From Aeromicrobium senzhongii (GTDB lineage: Bacteria; Actinomycetota; Actinomycetes; Propionibacteriales; Nocardioidaceae): a stretch of 64,000 nt of DNA. Location of the stretch: positions 2,976,001-3,040,000 of the forward strand of contig NZ_CP060587.1 in the NCBI RefSeq assembly GCF_014334735.1. Reading direction: 5' to 3'. Of this stretch, positions 42,341-50,729 are shown one piece after another. The notes under the pieces are model-generated. The model was given only the letters and a program-made list of their open reading frames with translations. It ran no database searches and was not told the DNA's origin. Every line of letters starts with the position of its first letter. Position 1 is the stretch's first letter. The position numbers and the translations under genes were made by a program.

Positions 42341-42442
42341 GGCCCGATCGTAGTGGCAGATCGCGGCCCGCCCCGAGACACGGCCGCAATCACCTGAGCG
42401 ACGCGGACCGCCCGGACGAGCCGAGCGGTCCGCCTCCCTCCG

Positions 42443-44569
42443 TCACTCGGCGGCCCAGGTCACCAGGGCGTCGAGTGCCTCGATCCGCTCGGCCGAGACC
42501 AGGAGGGGATTGACCTCCAGGGCCACCAGCTCGTCACCGAGCTCATGGGCGAGCGCCCCGATCTGGGTGACCACGCGCGCCAGCTCGTCGATGTCGACCG
42601 GCTCGCCACCGCGCGCACCCTGCAGGACCCGCAGTCCGCGCAGCGAGCCGATCGCGCGGCGCACCTCGTCCTGGGCGACGGGCAGGACTCGCAACGCGCT
42701 CTCGCCCAGCAACTCGACCCAGACGCCGCCGAGGGCGACCGCGAGAGTGAGGCCCCACGCCGGGTCACGCACCACGCCGACCAGGAGCTCGGTCCCACCG
42801 CTGCGTTGCGGTTGCACCAGCACCTGGGCACCCGCGTGTCCGGCGCCGGCCGTTGCCGCCAGCACCTGCTCGACGGCCTCGCGCACCTGCTCGGCCGATG
42901 CCAGGTCCAGCTTCACGCCGCCGATGTCGCTCTTGTGCTCGAGCCCCTCGACTGCCGCCTTCACGACCACCGGATAGCCGAACCGCTCCGCGGCCGCGAC
43001 GGCCTCGTCCGCCGACGAGACCAGCTCGGCCGGGACCATCGGCACCCCGTTCGCCGCGAGGAACTTCGCGGCCGACGCCTCCGACCACGACCCCCGGCGC
43101 TCGGGCAGGCCGTCGGGGAACGCCGCGGTCACCTGCGGCGGCTGCTGCCGGCCGGCACGATGGTTCCGCAGCATCTCGGACCACCGCACGGCGTGCCCGA
43201 GCGCGGTCAGCCCGTGCTCGATGCCGCCGGCGACCTGCGGATAGTCCGAGCCGGCCTGGATCATCCGGCCGGTCTCGTTGATGTCCGTCAGGACGTTGCC
43301 GACCGGGATGATCGGCGTGGACGTCTCGCGGATCGTCGCGGCGTTGCGCGAGTACATCTCCAGCGCCAGCTGCGGATCGGGCGTTTGCCGGGGCAGGTCC
43401 TGCAGCATCATCACGAAGTCGATGCCGGGGTCGGCCGCCACCACCTGCAGCGCCCGTCCCATCAGTTCCCGGTCGAGCAGCACGTATCCCGTCACGTCCA
43501 ACGGGTTGTTCGGCGTGGCGAACGACGGGAGCGCCTCCCGCAGCTTGGCCGTCGTCTCGGCGGTGAACTCGGGCAGGTCCAGGCCTTCGTCCTCGGCGCG
43601 ATCGGCGATGATCTCCGAGGCGCCTCCCGACGGGGTGACGACACCGACCCGCTTGCCCGGCAACGGACCCGTCTCGGCCAGCATCCCGGCCGTGATGATC
43701 AGGTCCTCCAATGAGACCACCCGGATGACGCCGAGCTGCTCGAACGCCGCGTCCACGGTCTTGTCATCGCCGACCAGCGCGCCGGTGTGCGCCTGGGCGG
43801 TCCGCGACGCCTTCACGCTGCGGCCGATCTTCAGTGCCACGATCGGCTTGCCCGCCTCGAGGGCGGCGCGCGCCACCTCCGCGAACTCCTCGGGCTTGCG
43901 CACCGACTCCAGGAACAGGGCGATCGCCTTGGTCTTCGGATCGGCCACCAGGCCGCGGACCACGTCGGTGACCGACATGACCGTCTCGTTGCCCATCGCG
44001 ACGAGCAGCGAGATGCCGATGTTCCGCGACTGCGCGAACGACAGCACACTGCTGGCCAGCGCGCCGCTCTGCAGCACCACACCGACCGAGCCGGCGATGA
44101 GCGGCTGCGGGATCGGCAGACCGTACGGCGTGATGCCGTCGGCCGCGTTGATGAAGCCGTTCCCGTTGGGGCCGAGGATCGTGACGTCGAGCTCCTCGGC
44201 CAGGTCGAGCAGCTCGCGCTCGCGGACCGCTCCCTCGCCACCGACCTCGCCGTAGCCGGCCGTGAGGACGACGTAGTGACGCGTGCCCAGCTCCGCACCT
44301 TGGCGGATCACCTCCGGCACGACACCGATCGGCGTCATGACGTAGACCAGATCCACCGTGCCGGGGATGTCGGCCAGGGAGGCGAAGGCCGGGGTGTCGT
44401 GCACCTGGGCCGCCTTCGGGTTGACCAGGTAGACGTCGCCGGCGAATCCGTTGACTCGCAGGTTGTTGAACGTGGCGACCGACCAGCCCGACTTGTCCGT
44501 CGCGCCGACGAGCGCGACGGACTTCGGGCGGAAGAACGCCATCGGGTCGATGGTCGAGGTCCCGGTCAT
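42443..44569 (-). CDS. ADP-forming acyl-CoA synthetase (acetate-CoA ligase family)
   Basis: Single-chain NDP-forming acyl-CoA synthetase of 708 residues, in the order CoA-binding (about 1-135, FFRPKSVALVGATDKSGWS), succinyl-CoA-synthetase-like domain with the phospho-His261 in AQAHTGALVGDD, and ATP-grasp (about 490-708, ANGVPMVPAELVSSADEAVA then GYPVVVKAAVEGLEHKSDIG). It would join a carboxylic acid to CoA, or run in reverse to save ATP. ATGA overlap with the acyl-CoA dehydrogenase gene shows co-translation, so it likely activates the same compound family. AMP-forming ligases are more usual for fatty acids, making this choice notable. Confidence 0.9.
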   Translation of the reverse strand: MTGTSTIDPMAFFRPKSVALVGATDKSGWSVATFNNLRVNGFAGDVYLVNPKAAQVHDTPAFASLADIPGTVDLVYVMTPIGVVPEVIRQGAELGTRHYVVLTAGYGEVGGEGAVRERELLDLAEELDVTILGPNGNGFINAADGITPYGLPIPQPLIAGSVGVVLQSGALASSVLSFAQSRNIGISLLVAMGNETVMSVTDVVRGLVADPKTKAIALFLESVRKPEEFAEVARAALEAGKPIVALKIGRSVKASRTAQAHTGALVGDDKTVDAAFEQLGVIRVVSLEDLIITAGMLAETGPLPGKRVGVVTPSGGASEIIADRAEDEGLDLPEFTAETTAKLREALPSFATPNNPLDVTGYVLLDRELMGRALQVVAADPGIDFVMMLQDLPRQTPDPQLALEMYSRNAATIRETSTPIIPVGNVLTDINETGRMIQAGSDYPQVAGGIEHGLTALGHAVRWSEMLRNHRAGRQQPPQVTAAFPDGLPERRGSWSEASAAKFLAANGVPMVPAELVSSADEAVAAAERFGYPVVVKAAVEGLEHKSDIGGVKLDLASAEQVREAVEQVLAATAGAGHAGAQVLVQPQRSGGTELLVGVVRDPAWGLTLAVALGGVWVELLGESALRVLPVAQDEVRRAIGSLRGLRVLQGARGGEPVDIDELARVVTQIGALAHELGDELVALEVNPLLVSAERIEALDALVTWAAE

Positions 44570-45738
44570 GACAGCGATGCCCCCACGGTCGTGTGACCGC
44601 GCAGCAGGTTGCGCGCGATCGTGCGCTTCTGGATCTCGTCGGTGCCCTCGAAGATGCGCAGCAGGCGCAGCTCGCGGTACCAGCGCTCGAGCGGCAGCTC
44701 CTTCGTGTAACCCATGCCGCCGTGGATCTGCAGCACGCGGTCGACGACGCGGTTGGCCATGTTCGTGCCGTAGAGCTTCGCGATCGACGAGGCGTGCCGG
44801 GCGTCCACACCCTGCTCGACCTGCCACGCGGCCCGCAGCGTCAGCCAGCGCGCCGCCTCCAGCTCGACCGCGCTGTCGGCGATGTGCCACTGGATCGCCT
44901 GGTACTCGGCGATCGGCTTGCCCATCGAGACGCGGCTGTTGGCCTGCTCGATCGCCATCTCGATCATGCGCTCGGCGGCGCCCAGGGCTCCCGCGGGGAT
45001 CATGAACCGGCCCTGGCCGATCCACTGCATCGCCAGGTCGAAGCCGTGGCCCTCCTCGCCGAGGATGTTGCGGTGCGGAACGCGCACGTCCTGGAAGCTG
45101 AGGGAAGCCGGCCCCCACTCGCCCATCGTCGGGATCGGGGTGGACTCCCAGCCCATGGCCCGGTCGACGAGGAAGCAGGTGACGCCGCCGTTGGCGCCAC
45201 GCTCGGGGTTCGTCACGGCGAACACCATGACGAAGTCGGCCTCGTTGCCGTTCGTGATGAAGATCTTCTCGCCGTTGATGATCCACTCGTCACCGTCGCG
45301 CACGGCGCGGGTGCGGATGTTCCGGGCGTCCGAGCCGGCACCGGGCTCGGTGATCGCGAAGCAGCTGCGCCGCTCGCCCTCGATCGTGGGGATCAGGAAC
45401 TCCTGCTTCTGCTCCTCGGTTCCCGCGTAGAGGATGTTGTCGGCCGAGCCGCCGAAGCGGAACGGGACGAACGTGCGGCCGGACTCGCCCGCGATGATCG
45501 CCGACATGATCGGGCCCGCGGCCATGCCGCCGTACTCCTCAGGGGTGTTGATGCCCCAGTAGCCGTGCTTGCGTGCCTTGGCCTGCAGATCGCGCAGGGT
45601 CTCCAGGTCGATGCCGGGTCGCCCCTCACGCTCGTTGAGCAGCACCGTGGACTCCAACGGCATGACTTCACGGGTGATGAACTGACGCACCGCGTCCTTG
45701 ACGGCGCGCTGTTCCTCACTGAGTTCGAAGTCGATCAT
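44566..45738 (-). CDS. Acyl-CoA dehydrogenase
   Basis: FAD-dependent acyl-CoA dehydrogenase of 390 residues, cytoplasmic. FAD/substrate signatures are CFAITEPGAGSDARNIRT and GEKIFITNGNEADFVMVFAV; the catalytic base is Glu364 in LRIFEGTDEIQ, at the medium-chain-dehydrogenase position. The IHGGMGYTKELPLERWYREL region is intact. It introduces the double bond that the MaoC-type hydratase of the neighbouring operon could hydrate. AGGAG lies six bases before the ATG. First gene of the operon with the ADP-forming synthetase; its promoter region carries three tandem 13-base operator units and faces the TetR gene. Confidence 0.92.
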   Translation of the reverse strand: MIDFELSEEQRAVKDAVRQFITREVMPLESTVLLNEREGRPGIDLETLRDLQAKARKHGYWGINTPEEYGGMAAGPIMSAIIAGESGRTFVPFRFGGSADNILYAGTEEQKQEFLIPTIEGERRSCFAITEPGAGSDARNIRTRAVRDGDEWIINGEKIFITNGNEADFVMVFAVTNPERGANGGVTCFLVDRAMGWESTPIPTMGEWGPASLSFQDVRVPHRNILGEEGHGFDLAMQWIGQGRFMIPAGALGAAERMIEMAIEQANSRVSMGKPIAEYQAIQWHIADSAVELEAARWLTLRAAWQVEQGVDARHASSIAKLYGTNMANRVVDRVLQIHGGMGYTKELPLERWYRELRLLRIFEGTDEIQKRTIARNLLRGHTTVGASLS

Positions 45739-45751
45739 GTTCTCTCCTTTG

Positions 45752-45790
45752 AGAATGGCTTTCTAGAACTTCCCTCTAGAACTGTGTTTA
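45752..45790. promoter_or_regulatory. Operator A: three tandem 13-base units (TetR/acyl-CoA dehydrogenase intergenic)
   Basis: Three contiguous 13-mers, AGAATGGCTTTCT, AGAACTTCCCTCT and AGAACTGTGTTTA, give overlapping TTCTAGAA inverted repeats. Similar tandem units occur at 56340 and 56460. A candidate minus-strand promoter for the dehydrogenase (TTGACG 45818-45813, 17 bases, GATGCT 45795-45790) places the operator at the transcription start. The adjacent TetR protein is the obvious candidate to bind. Confidence 0.65.
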
Positions 45791-45832
45791 GCATCACGCA
45801 CGCTTTCCCTGCCGTCAAGGGGCGATTCGGCC

Positions 45833-45838
45833 TATGCT
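45833..45838 (+). promoter_or_regulatory. -10 element of the TetR gene
   Basis: TATGCT, four of six matches to TATAAT, lies 34 bases before the chosen ATG. A short untranslated leader with GGAG follows. No good -35 is seen. Confidence 0.35.
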
Positions 45839-45872
45839 GAACCAGCCCTGATGCCGAATGACCGGAGCTTCG

Positions 45873-46487
45873 ATGTCCGCAACCGAACCCACGCGCCCTC
45901 CCGGGCGCCGTTGGGCCAAGACCGAGGAGACCCGTAAACAGGTCCTCGAGGCCGCTGCCGACGTGTTCATCGAGCAGGGCTACACGCAGGCCGGGATCTC
46001 CGACGTCGTCGAGCGCGCCGGGTCGAGCGTCGGCAGCGTCTACCACCACTTCGGAGGCAAGGCCGAGCTGTACACCGCGCTCTGGGAGGACTACGTCGCT
46101 CGGCTGGCGCGTGCCGCCGCTGGCGCCGTCGCCGACATGCGCAACTCCGGCACGACCGATCCGGTGGCCCAGTTCGAGGCCGGCACCCTGGCCTACCTCG
46201 AGGCCGTCTGGCGCGACCGCCGGCTGTTCCCGATCTTCTACTCCGGGGACGCCCCTCCGGGATTCGAGACCCAGCGCCGCGAGCGCAGCGCGGAGTGGGT
46301 CCGGCGCAACCTGATGGTCCTCGGGCTGGGCAACAGCGTCGAGGACCGGATGACCGTCGCCTCGCTGACCAGCATCGTGGGTGAGGCGGCCCGTTTCTCC
46401 GCCGAGTGCAAGACCGCGGCCCAGGCCAAGCGGGTCGCCCGACATGCCGTCGTGCTGATCCGCCGCCTGAACCCCGGTCAGGACTGA
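45873..46487 (+). CDS. TetR family transcriptional regulator
   Basis: Repressor-type protein of 204 residues. The N-terminal helix-turn-helix (about 17-65) reads TRKQVLEAAADVFIEQGYTQ, then AGISDVVERAGSSVGSVYHH, the classic TetR pattern. The C-terminal all-helical domain would bind a ligand, plausibly an acyl-CoA intermediate of the pathway. I chose the ATG at 45873 because GGAG lies seven bases upstream; an ATG five codons earlier is possible. It is divergent from the acyl-CoA dehydrogenase operon and convergent with the end of the ten-gene importer/catabolic operon, both of which carry the same operator. Confidence 0.9.
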   Translation: MSATEPTRPPGRRWAKTEETRKQVLEAAADVFIEQGYTQAGISDVVERAGSSVGSVYHHFGGKAELYTALWEDYVARLARAAAGAVADMRNSGTTDPVAQFEAGTLAYLEAVWRDRRLFPIFYSGDAPPGFETQRRERSAEWVRRNLMVLGLGNSVEDRMTVASLTSIVGEAARFSAECKTAAQAKRVARHAVVLIRRLNPGQD

Positions 46488-46494
46488 CGGGGAG

Positions 46495-47355
46495 TCAGCC
46501 GAGCGCGAACCCGGCCCGGCCACGATCGATGACCACCGTTCCGTCGGTCCGTCGCACCCGGAACGCCACGAGACCGGCATCGACGTCCCACACCTCCACC
46601 GTCAGCTCGTCACCCGGCAGGACCGGTGCCGAGAAGCGCCCGGACATGGAGCGCATCGCGTCGCCATCGCCCTTGGCCACGGCATCGACGAGCGATCGGC
46701 ACGTGATGCCGTACGTGCACAGTCCGTGCAGGATCGGCCGCGGGAAGCCGCCCCGCGCCGCGAAGGACGGGTCGCTGTGCAGCGGGTTCCGGTCGCCGCT
46801 GAGCCGGTAGAGCAGGGCCTGCCCCGGCCACGAAGCCGTGACGATCCGCTCGTCGGGGTCCCGGTCGGGCACGGTGTCGTCAGGCGCCACGGTGGCCTGG
46901 CCCCCGAACCCGCCCTCGCCGCGGATGAAGATGCCTGACCGCGAGGTGACCAGCGGCTCGCCGGTCTCGACCAGCACGGCCTCGGCCGCCGAGCGGACCA
47001 GGGCGCCACTGCGCTTGTCCTCGATGCTGGTGACCGTCGAGGTGATCGAGACCGTGCCCTGCGGCGGCAGGGGCCGGTGCAGCTCGATCGCCTGCTCGGC
47101 GTGCACGAGCATCGCCGGATCGAAGTCGCCGAGCTTGCGGCCTCGGGTCCCCCACGTCAGCATCACGCCGTACGACGGCACCACCTTCTGACCGCCGCCA
47201 TCGGGCGGTCCGTGCTCGGTCGTGTACGCCAGGTCCTCCAGCGGGTTGTCGTGACCGGCGCCGACACCGAGCGCATAGAGCAGCGCGTCGGTGCTGGTCC
47301 AGGACTTCTCGACCGGGTCGGAGCGCACTCCCACCACGTCGTGGTTGAGGCTCAT
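46495..47355 (-). CDS. MaoC-like (hydratase 2) double-hotdog enoyl-CoA hydratase
   Basis: Protein of 286 residues made of two hotdog domains, like the hydratase-2 part of peroxisomal multifunctional enzyme 2. The catalytic hydratase-2 motif is in the C-terminal half: LYRLSGDRNPLHSDPSFA with Asp, Asn and His, followed by PRPILHGLCTYG. It would hydrate a trans-2-enoyl-CoA to the (R)-3-hydroxyacyl-CoA. Its start overlaps the stop of the SDR gene (ATGA). SDR plus this protein mirrors a split MFE-2. It is the last gene of the operon and converges on the TetR gene with seven bases between stops. Confidence 0.9.
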   Translation of the reverse strand: MSLNHDVVGVRSDPVEKSWTSTDALLYALGVGAGHDNPLEDLAYTTEHGPPDGGGQKVVPSYGVMLTWGTRGRKLGDFDPAMLVHAEQAIELHRPLPPQGTVSITSTVTSIEDKRSGALVRSAAEAVLVETGEPLVTSRSGIFIRGEGGFGGQATVAPDDTVPDRDPDERIVTASWPGQALLYRLSGDRNPLHSDPSFAARGGFPRPILHGLCTYGITCRSLVDAVAKGDGDAMRSMSGRFSAPVLPGDELTVEVWDVDAGLVAFRVRRTDGTVVIDRGRAGFALG

Positions 47356-48275
47356 GCGGGGACCTCCTGCGGGACCTTGCCGTTCATCAGGGCGTTGGGC
47401 CGGGCCTGCGCCAGCAGGTCCGGCAGGATCGTGTCGAGGTCCTCGACGGTGAGCCGGCGTTGCTCCTCGACCGACGGGCCGGCGATCCAGCCCTCGGCGA
47501 CGCTGACGTGGCCGCCGCGCACGTTGAAGACCCGTCCCGTGACGTCCTTCGCGGCCGGACTGGCCAGCCAGGCGACGAGGGGCGACACGTTCTCGGGTGC
47601 TCCCGGGTTGAACTCCCCCTCCGCAATCTCGGGACGATCGGTGCGCAGGCCCTCGGTCATCCGGGTCAGCGCCGCCGGGGCGATGGCATTGACGGTGATC
47701 CCGTACCGCGCCAACTCGCGCGAGGCGATGATCGTCATCGCCGCGATCCCGGCCTTCGCCGCGCCGTAGTTGCTCTGGCCGGGGTTGCCGTAGATGCCCG
47801 ACGACGACGTGGTGTTGATGATGCGGCCGTCGACCGGCTCGCCGGCCCGCGACAGTTCACGCCAGTGGGTGGCGACCGCCTTCATGGGGGCGAAGGTTCC
47901 GCGCAGGTGCACCTTGATGACGGCGTCCCACTCCTCGATGGTCATGTTGATGAGCGTGCGGTCGCGCAGGATCCCGGCGTTGTTGACCAGGACGTCGACG
48001 CGCCCGAACGCGTCGAGCGTGGCGGCCAGCAACCGCTCGGCCCCCTCGGGCTCGCTGATGTCGTCGCCGTTGACGAGGACGTCGCCCCCGCGGGCCCGAA
48101 CTTGCTCGGCGACCTCCTCGGCCGGCCCCTGCTCGGCACCGGTCCCGTCGAGCGAGGCGCCGAGGTCGTTGACGACCACCGCAGCACCGCGCTCGGCGAA
48201 CTCCAGGGCGTGGGCCCGGCCGAGACCTCGGCCGGCTCCCGTGATGATGACGACCTGACGGTCGGATGTGGACAT
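47352..48275 (-). CDS. SDR family oxidoreductase (MFE-2 dehydrogenase type)
   Basis: Short-chain dehydrogenase of 307 residues, longer than the usual 250 and matching the (R)-3-hydroxyacyl-CoA dehydrogenase domain of multifunctional enzyme 2. It has the cofactor motif ITGAGRGLGRAHALEFAERG, NNAGI, and the catalytic Tyr-x3-Lys in SNYGAAKAGIAAM, with NTTSSSGIYG supplying Ser. The Asp in VVVNDLG after the second strand suggests NAD+ preference. ATG start with AGGAGG six bases upstream. It is coupled by overlap to the MaoC gene; together they would hydrate and oxidise one side chain. Confidence 0.9.
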   Translation of the reverse strand: MSTSDRQVVIITGAGRGLGRAHALEFAERGAAVVVNDLGASLDGTGAEQGPAEEVAEQVRARGGDVLVNGDDISEPEGAERLLAATLDAFGRVDVLVNNAGILRDRTLINMTIEEWDAVIKVHLRGTFAPMKAVATHWRELSRAGEPVDGRIINTTSSSGIYGNPGQSNYGAAKAGIAAMTIIASRELARYGITVNAIAPAALTRMTEGLRTDRPEIAEGEFNPGAPENVSPLVAWLASPAAKDVTGRVFNVRGGHVSVAEGWIAGPSVEEQRRLTVEDLDTILPDLLAQARPNALMNGKVPQEVPA

Positions 48276-48318
48276 GTCGTTCCTCCTGTGATGGACGGGT
48301 ATGGGGGTCGCCACGGTG

Positions 48319-49467
48319 CTATCCGCGGGTCAGGACCAAGGTCGCGGCGCTCATGAACATGCCGCCGTTGCCGAGCACGAGGCTCGTCTCGACGTCGTCG
48401 ACCTGCGCCTCGGCCTGGCCCCGCAACTGACGGACCGACTCCTGGATCGCGAACATCCCGTACATCCCGGTGTGGGTGTAGGACAGGCCGCCGCCGTTGG
48501 TGTTCATCGGCAGGGACCCGCCCGGGGACGTGTGGCCCTCGGCCACGAACGCGCCGGACTCACCTCGTCCGACGAAGCCCATGTCCTCGAGTCCGAACAG
48601 CGGCACGTGCGCGAAGGCGTCGTAGATCATCAGGTGATCGATGTCGGACGGACCCATCCCCGCCTCGCGGAACGCCGCCTGGCTGGACAGCTCGAACTGG
48701 CGGCACCGGCTCATGTCCTCCATCTGCGAGACAAGCGGCGTCGTGGCCGCCTCGCCGGTGCCCGTGACCTGCACCAGCGGCTGGTCCGAGCCGTGGGCCT
48801 CGGCGAACTCGCGCGAGGTCACCACGAGGGCGCCGCCGCCATCGGTCACGAGGCAGCACATGAGCAGGGTGAACGGCCAGGCGACCTGGCGCGCGGACAG
48901 CACGTCGTCGACCGTCAGCTCGTCGCGGTACATCGCGCGGGTGTTGCGCGACGACCACCGCCGCTGCGCCACCGCGACCTCGGCCATCTGCTCGATCGTG
49001 TTGCCGGTCTCGTGCAGGAACCGCAGCGCCGGGACGGTGAAGGTCGTCGGCGGGCCGAGCACGCCGTAGGGCATCTCGAACTGGGCCATCGCCGAGTCGA
49101 CCGGACGCGCCCACGGTGCGGCACCGACGCGCGACCGGCCGGACTCGCCATGGGTGATCAGGACGACCTCCGCGTGGCCGGCCCGGATCGCGGCGACGGC
49201 GTGACGGACGTGGAAGAGGAAGGACGAGCCGCCGACGGACGTGCCGTCGACGTAGGTGGGCGTGATGCCCAAGGCGTGAGCCACCGCCACCGGCCCGGGT
49301 CCACCGGTGGACACCGAGGCGATGCCGTCGACCTGGTCGAGGCGAAGGCCCGCGTCGGCCAGGGCACGGCGGGCGGACTGCAGGTGCAGCTCCATCGTGG
49401 ACAGGTGCGGCAGCTTGCCGAGCTCCTCGGTCTCGGCGGCACCCAGGATGACGACGTCCGTGCTCAT
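48319..49467 (-). CDS. Thiolase-fold protein, SCP-x/Ltp2-like, lacking the nucleophilic Cys
   Basis: Thiolase-superfamily protein of 382 residues. Landmarks are VVILGAAETEELGKLPHLST at the N-terminus, LLMCCLVTDGGGALVV in the middle and MNTNGGGLSYTHTGMYGMFA near the end. Where thiolases have the nucleophile Cys, this protein reads DGTSVGGSSFLFHVRHA with no Cys, and the C-terminal CxG motif is LGNGGMFMSAATL. This matches the SCP-x-like group that includes the steroid side-chain aldolase Ltp2, so retro-aldol cleavage rather than thiolysis is plausible. ATGA overlap with the DUF35 gene, the usual partner of Ltp2-type proteins. Confidence 0.85.
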   Translation of the reverse strand: MSTDVVILGAAETEELGKLPHLSTMELHLQSARRALADAGLRLDQVDGIASVSTGGPGPVAVAHALGITPTYVDGTSVGGSSFLFHVRHAVAAIRAGHAEVVLITHGESGRSRVGAAPWARPVDSAMAQFEMPYGVLGPPTTFTVPALRFLHETGNTIEQMAEVAVAQRRWSSRNTRAMYRDELTVDDVLSARQVAWPFTLLMCCLVTDGGGALVVTSREFAEAHGSDQPLVQVTGTGEAATTPLVSQMEDMSRCRQFELSSQAAFREAGMGPSDIDHLMIYDAFAHVPLFGLEDMGFVGRGESGAFVAEGHTSPGGSLPMNTNGGGLSYTHTGMYGMFAIQESVRQLRGQAEAQVDDVETSLVLGNGGMFMSAATLVLTRG

Positions 49468-49907
49468 CGGCCCGCCTCCTCGTCAGGCTCGAAGACCGGG
49501 ATCTGCAGGGCGCCCCGGTCCTCGAACGACACCCGCACGGGCAGGTCCAGCGGCAGGTTCTGCGGGTCGGGATCGACGCCGACGACGTTCGTCATCATCC
49601 GCGGACCCTCCTCGAGCTCGACCACCGCGATGACCGTGGGCGGGTCGAAGCCAGGGGCCGGACGCGCCGAGATGACATAGGAGTGCAGCGTCGCCCGACC
49701 CGAGCAGCGGATCCACTCCAGGTCCTCGGAGCCGCACCGCGGGCACGACGAGCGGGGGTAGAAGAACGGCCGACTGCAGGACAGGCACGACTGGATCCGC
49801 AGCTCGCCGGCGGCGGTCCCGTCCCAGAACGGCTGGGTCTCGGGACTGGGGCGGGGCACGAAGCGCTCGGCCACGTCCGCTCGGGGCTTGGTGTCGGTGA
49901 TGGACAT
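49464..49907 (-). CDS. Zn-ribbon/OB-fold (DUF35) acyl-CoA-associated protein
   Basis: Protein of 147 residues with an N-terminal helix that ends ETQPFWDGTAAGEL, a rubredoxin-like zinc ribbon with two CxxC pairs (CLSC and CPRC) and a C-terminal OB fold. DUF35 proteins pair with thiolase-fold enzymes and bind acyl-CoA, for example ChsH2 with Ltp2. Its gene is translationally coupled to the Cys-less thiolase-fold gene downstream (ATGA) and to the metallo-beta-lactamase gene upstream (TGATG). Likely a complex subunit and not an enzyme on its own. Confidence 0.9.
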   Translation of the reverse strand: MSITDTKPRADVAERFVPRPSPETQPFWDGTAAGELRIQSCLSCSRPFFYPRSSCPRCGSEDLEWIRCSGRATLHSYVISARPAPGFDPPTVIAVVELEEGPRMMTNVVGVDPDPQNLPLDLPVRVSFEDRGALQIPVFEPDEEAGR

Positions 49908-50728
49908 CAGTGATTCGCCTTTCTGGTGGTGGACTCGGGCGCGCTCGAGGGCTCCGAGAGGTAGTGCAGGATCGCCTCGACCGAGGCCTGCGCGGCGCGC
50001 AGGCGGACCGACTCGAGGTGGGGATGGATCAGGCGGGCGATCTCCGCCGACGTGTGCCCCCGTGCGGCGTGCCGAGCGACCTGCTCGACGCGCCGCTGCC
50101 GATCACTGGTGCGATCGCGCAGGTAGCGACGCGGCTCGCGCACCACCGGTCCGTGGCCGGGCAGGAACACCCAGTCGTCGTCGACCAGGGCGCCCAGCCG
50201 CCGCATCGACGTGAGCATGTCCGCGATCGTCCCGTCGGGGTGACTGATGAACGGGTTCACGCGAGCCAGCACGGTGTCGCCGGTCAACACGTACTTCCGC
50301 TCCGGCACGACCAGGCTCACCCCGTCGGCCGTGTGGCCGGGAGTGCTGAGCACCCATGCCTCGGTCCCGCCGACGTCGAACCTCGTCCCCTCGGGGACCA
50401 CCCCGCGCTGCACGCGGGGCCGCACGGGTGCGGACCAGCGCTCGGCCAGCGGGGTGGCCGCATCCGAGTGGTCGTTGTGGTGGTGGGTCAGCAGCACCTC
50501 GCGGACCCGTGAGCCGCTGGACCTCACCACCTCGTCGATCGTGTCGAGGTGCGCCGGGTCGTCAGGCCCCGGATCGACCACGACCGCATCGCCGCCACCG
50601 GTCAGCACCCAGGTGTTGGTGCCCTCGAACGTCCACGCGTTCGCGTTCGGCGCGAGCACCAGGTGGATTCCCGGTGCCACCTCCACCGGGGTGCCCGGCG
50701 AAGGTGCGGCACCGTCGACGTCCCACAC
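49907..50728 (-). CDS. MBL-fold metallo-hydrolase
   Basis: Metallo-beta-lactamase-fold hydrolase of 273 residues resembling the LACTB2/RNase-Z-like group. Metal ligands are in LLTHHHNDHSD (HxHxDH), the His in STPGHTADG, the Asp in LTGDTVL and the His in FLPGHGPVV. The C-terminal 70 residues are helical and Arg-rich, as in LACTB2-type proteins. In this operon it could act as a thioesterase or lactonase on a pathway intermediate; that is inference from position. GTG start one base after the transporter solute-binding gene. Confidence 0.88.
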   Translation of the reverse strand: MWDVDGAAPSPGTPVEVAPGIHLVLAPNANAWTFEGTNTWVLTGGGDAVVVDPGPDDPAHLDTIDEVVRSSGSRVREVLLTHHHNDHSDAATPLAERWSAPVRPRVQRGVVPEGTRFDVGGTEAWVLSTPGHTADGVSLVVPERKYVLTGDTVLARVNPFISHPDGTIADMLTSMRRLGALVDDDWVFLPGHGPVVREPRRYLRDRTSDRQRRVEQVARHAARGHTSAEIARLIHPHLESVRLRAAQASVEAILHYLSEPSSAPESTTRKANH

Positions 50729-50729
50729 G

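Noticed and set aside
48319..49467. Ordinary acetyl-CoA acetyltransferase
   Set aside because: Both catalytic Cys positions are changed, and it is coupled to a DUF35 gene, so a normal thiolase name would mislead.
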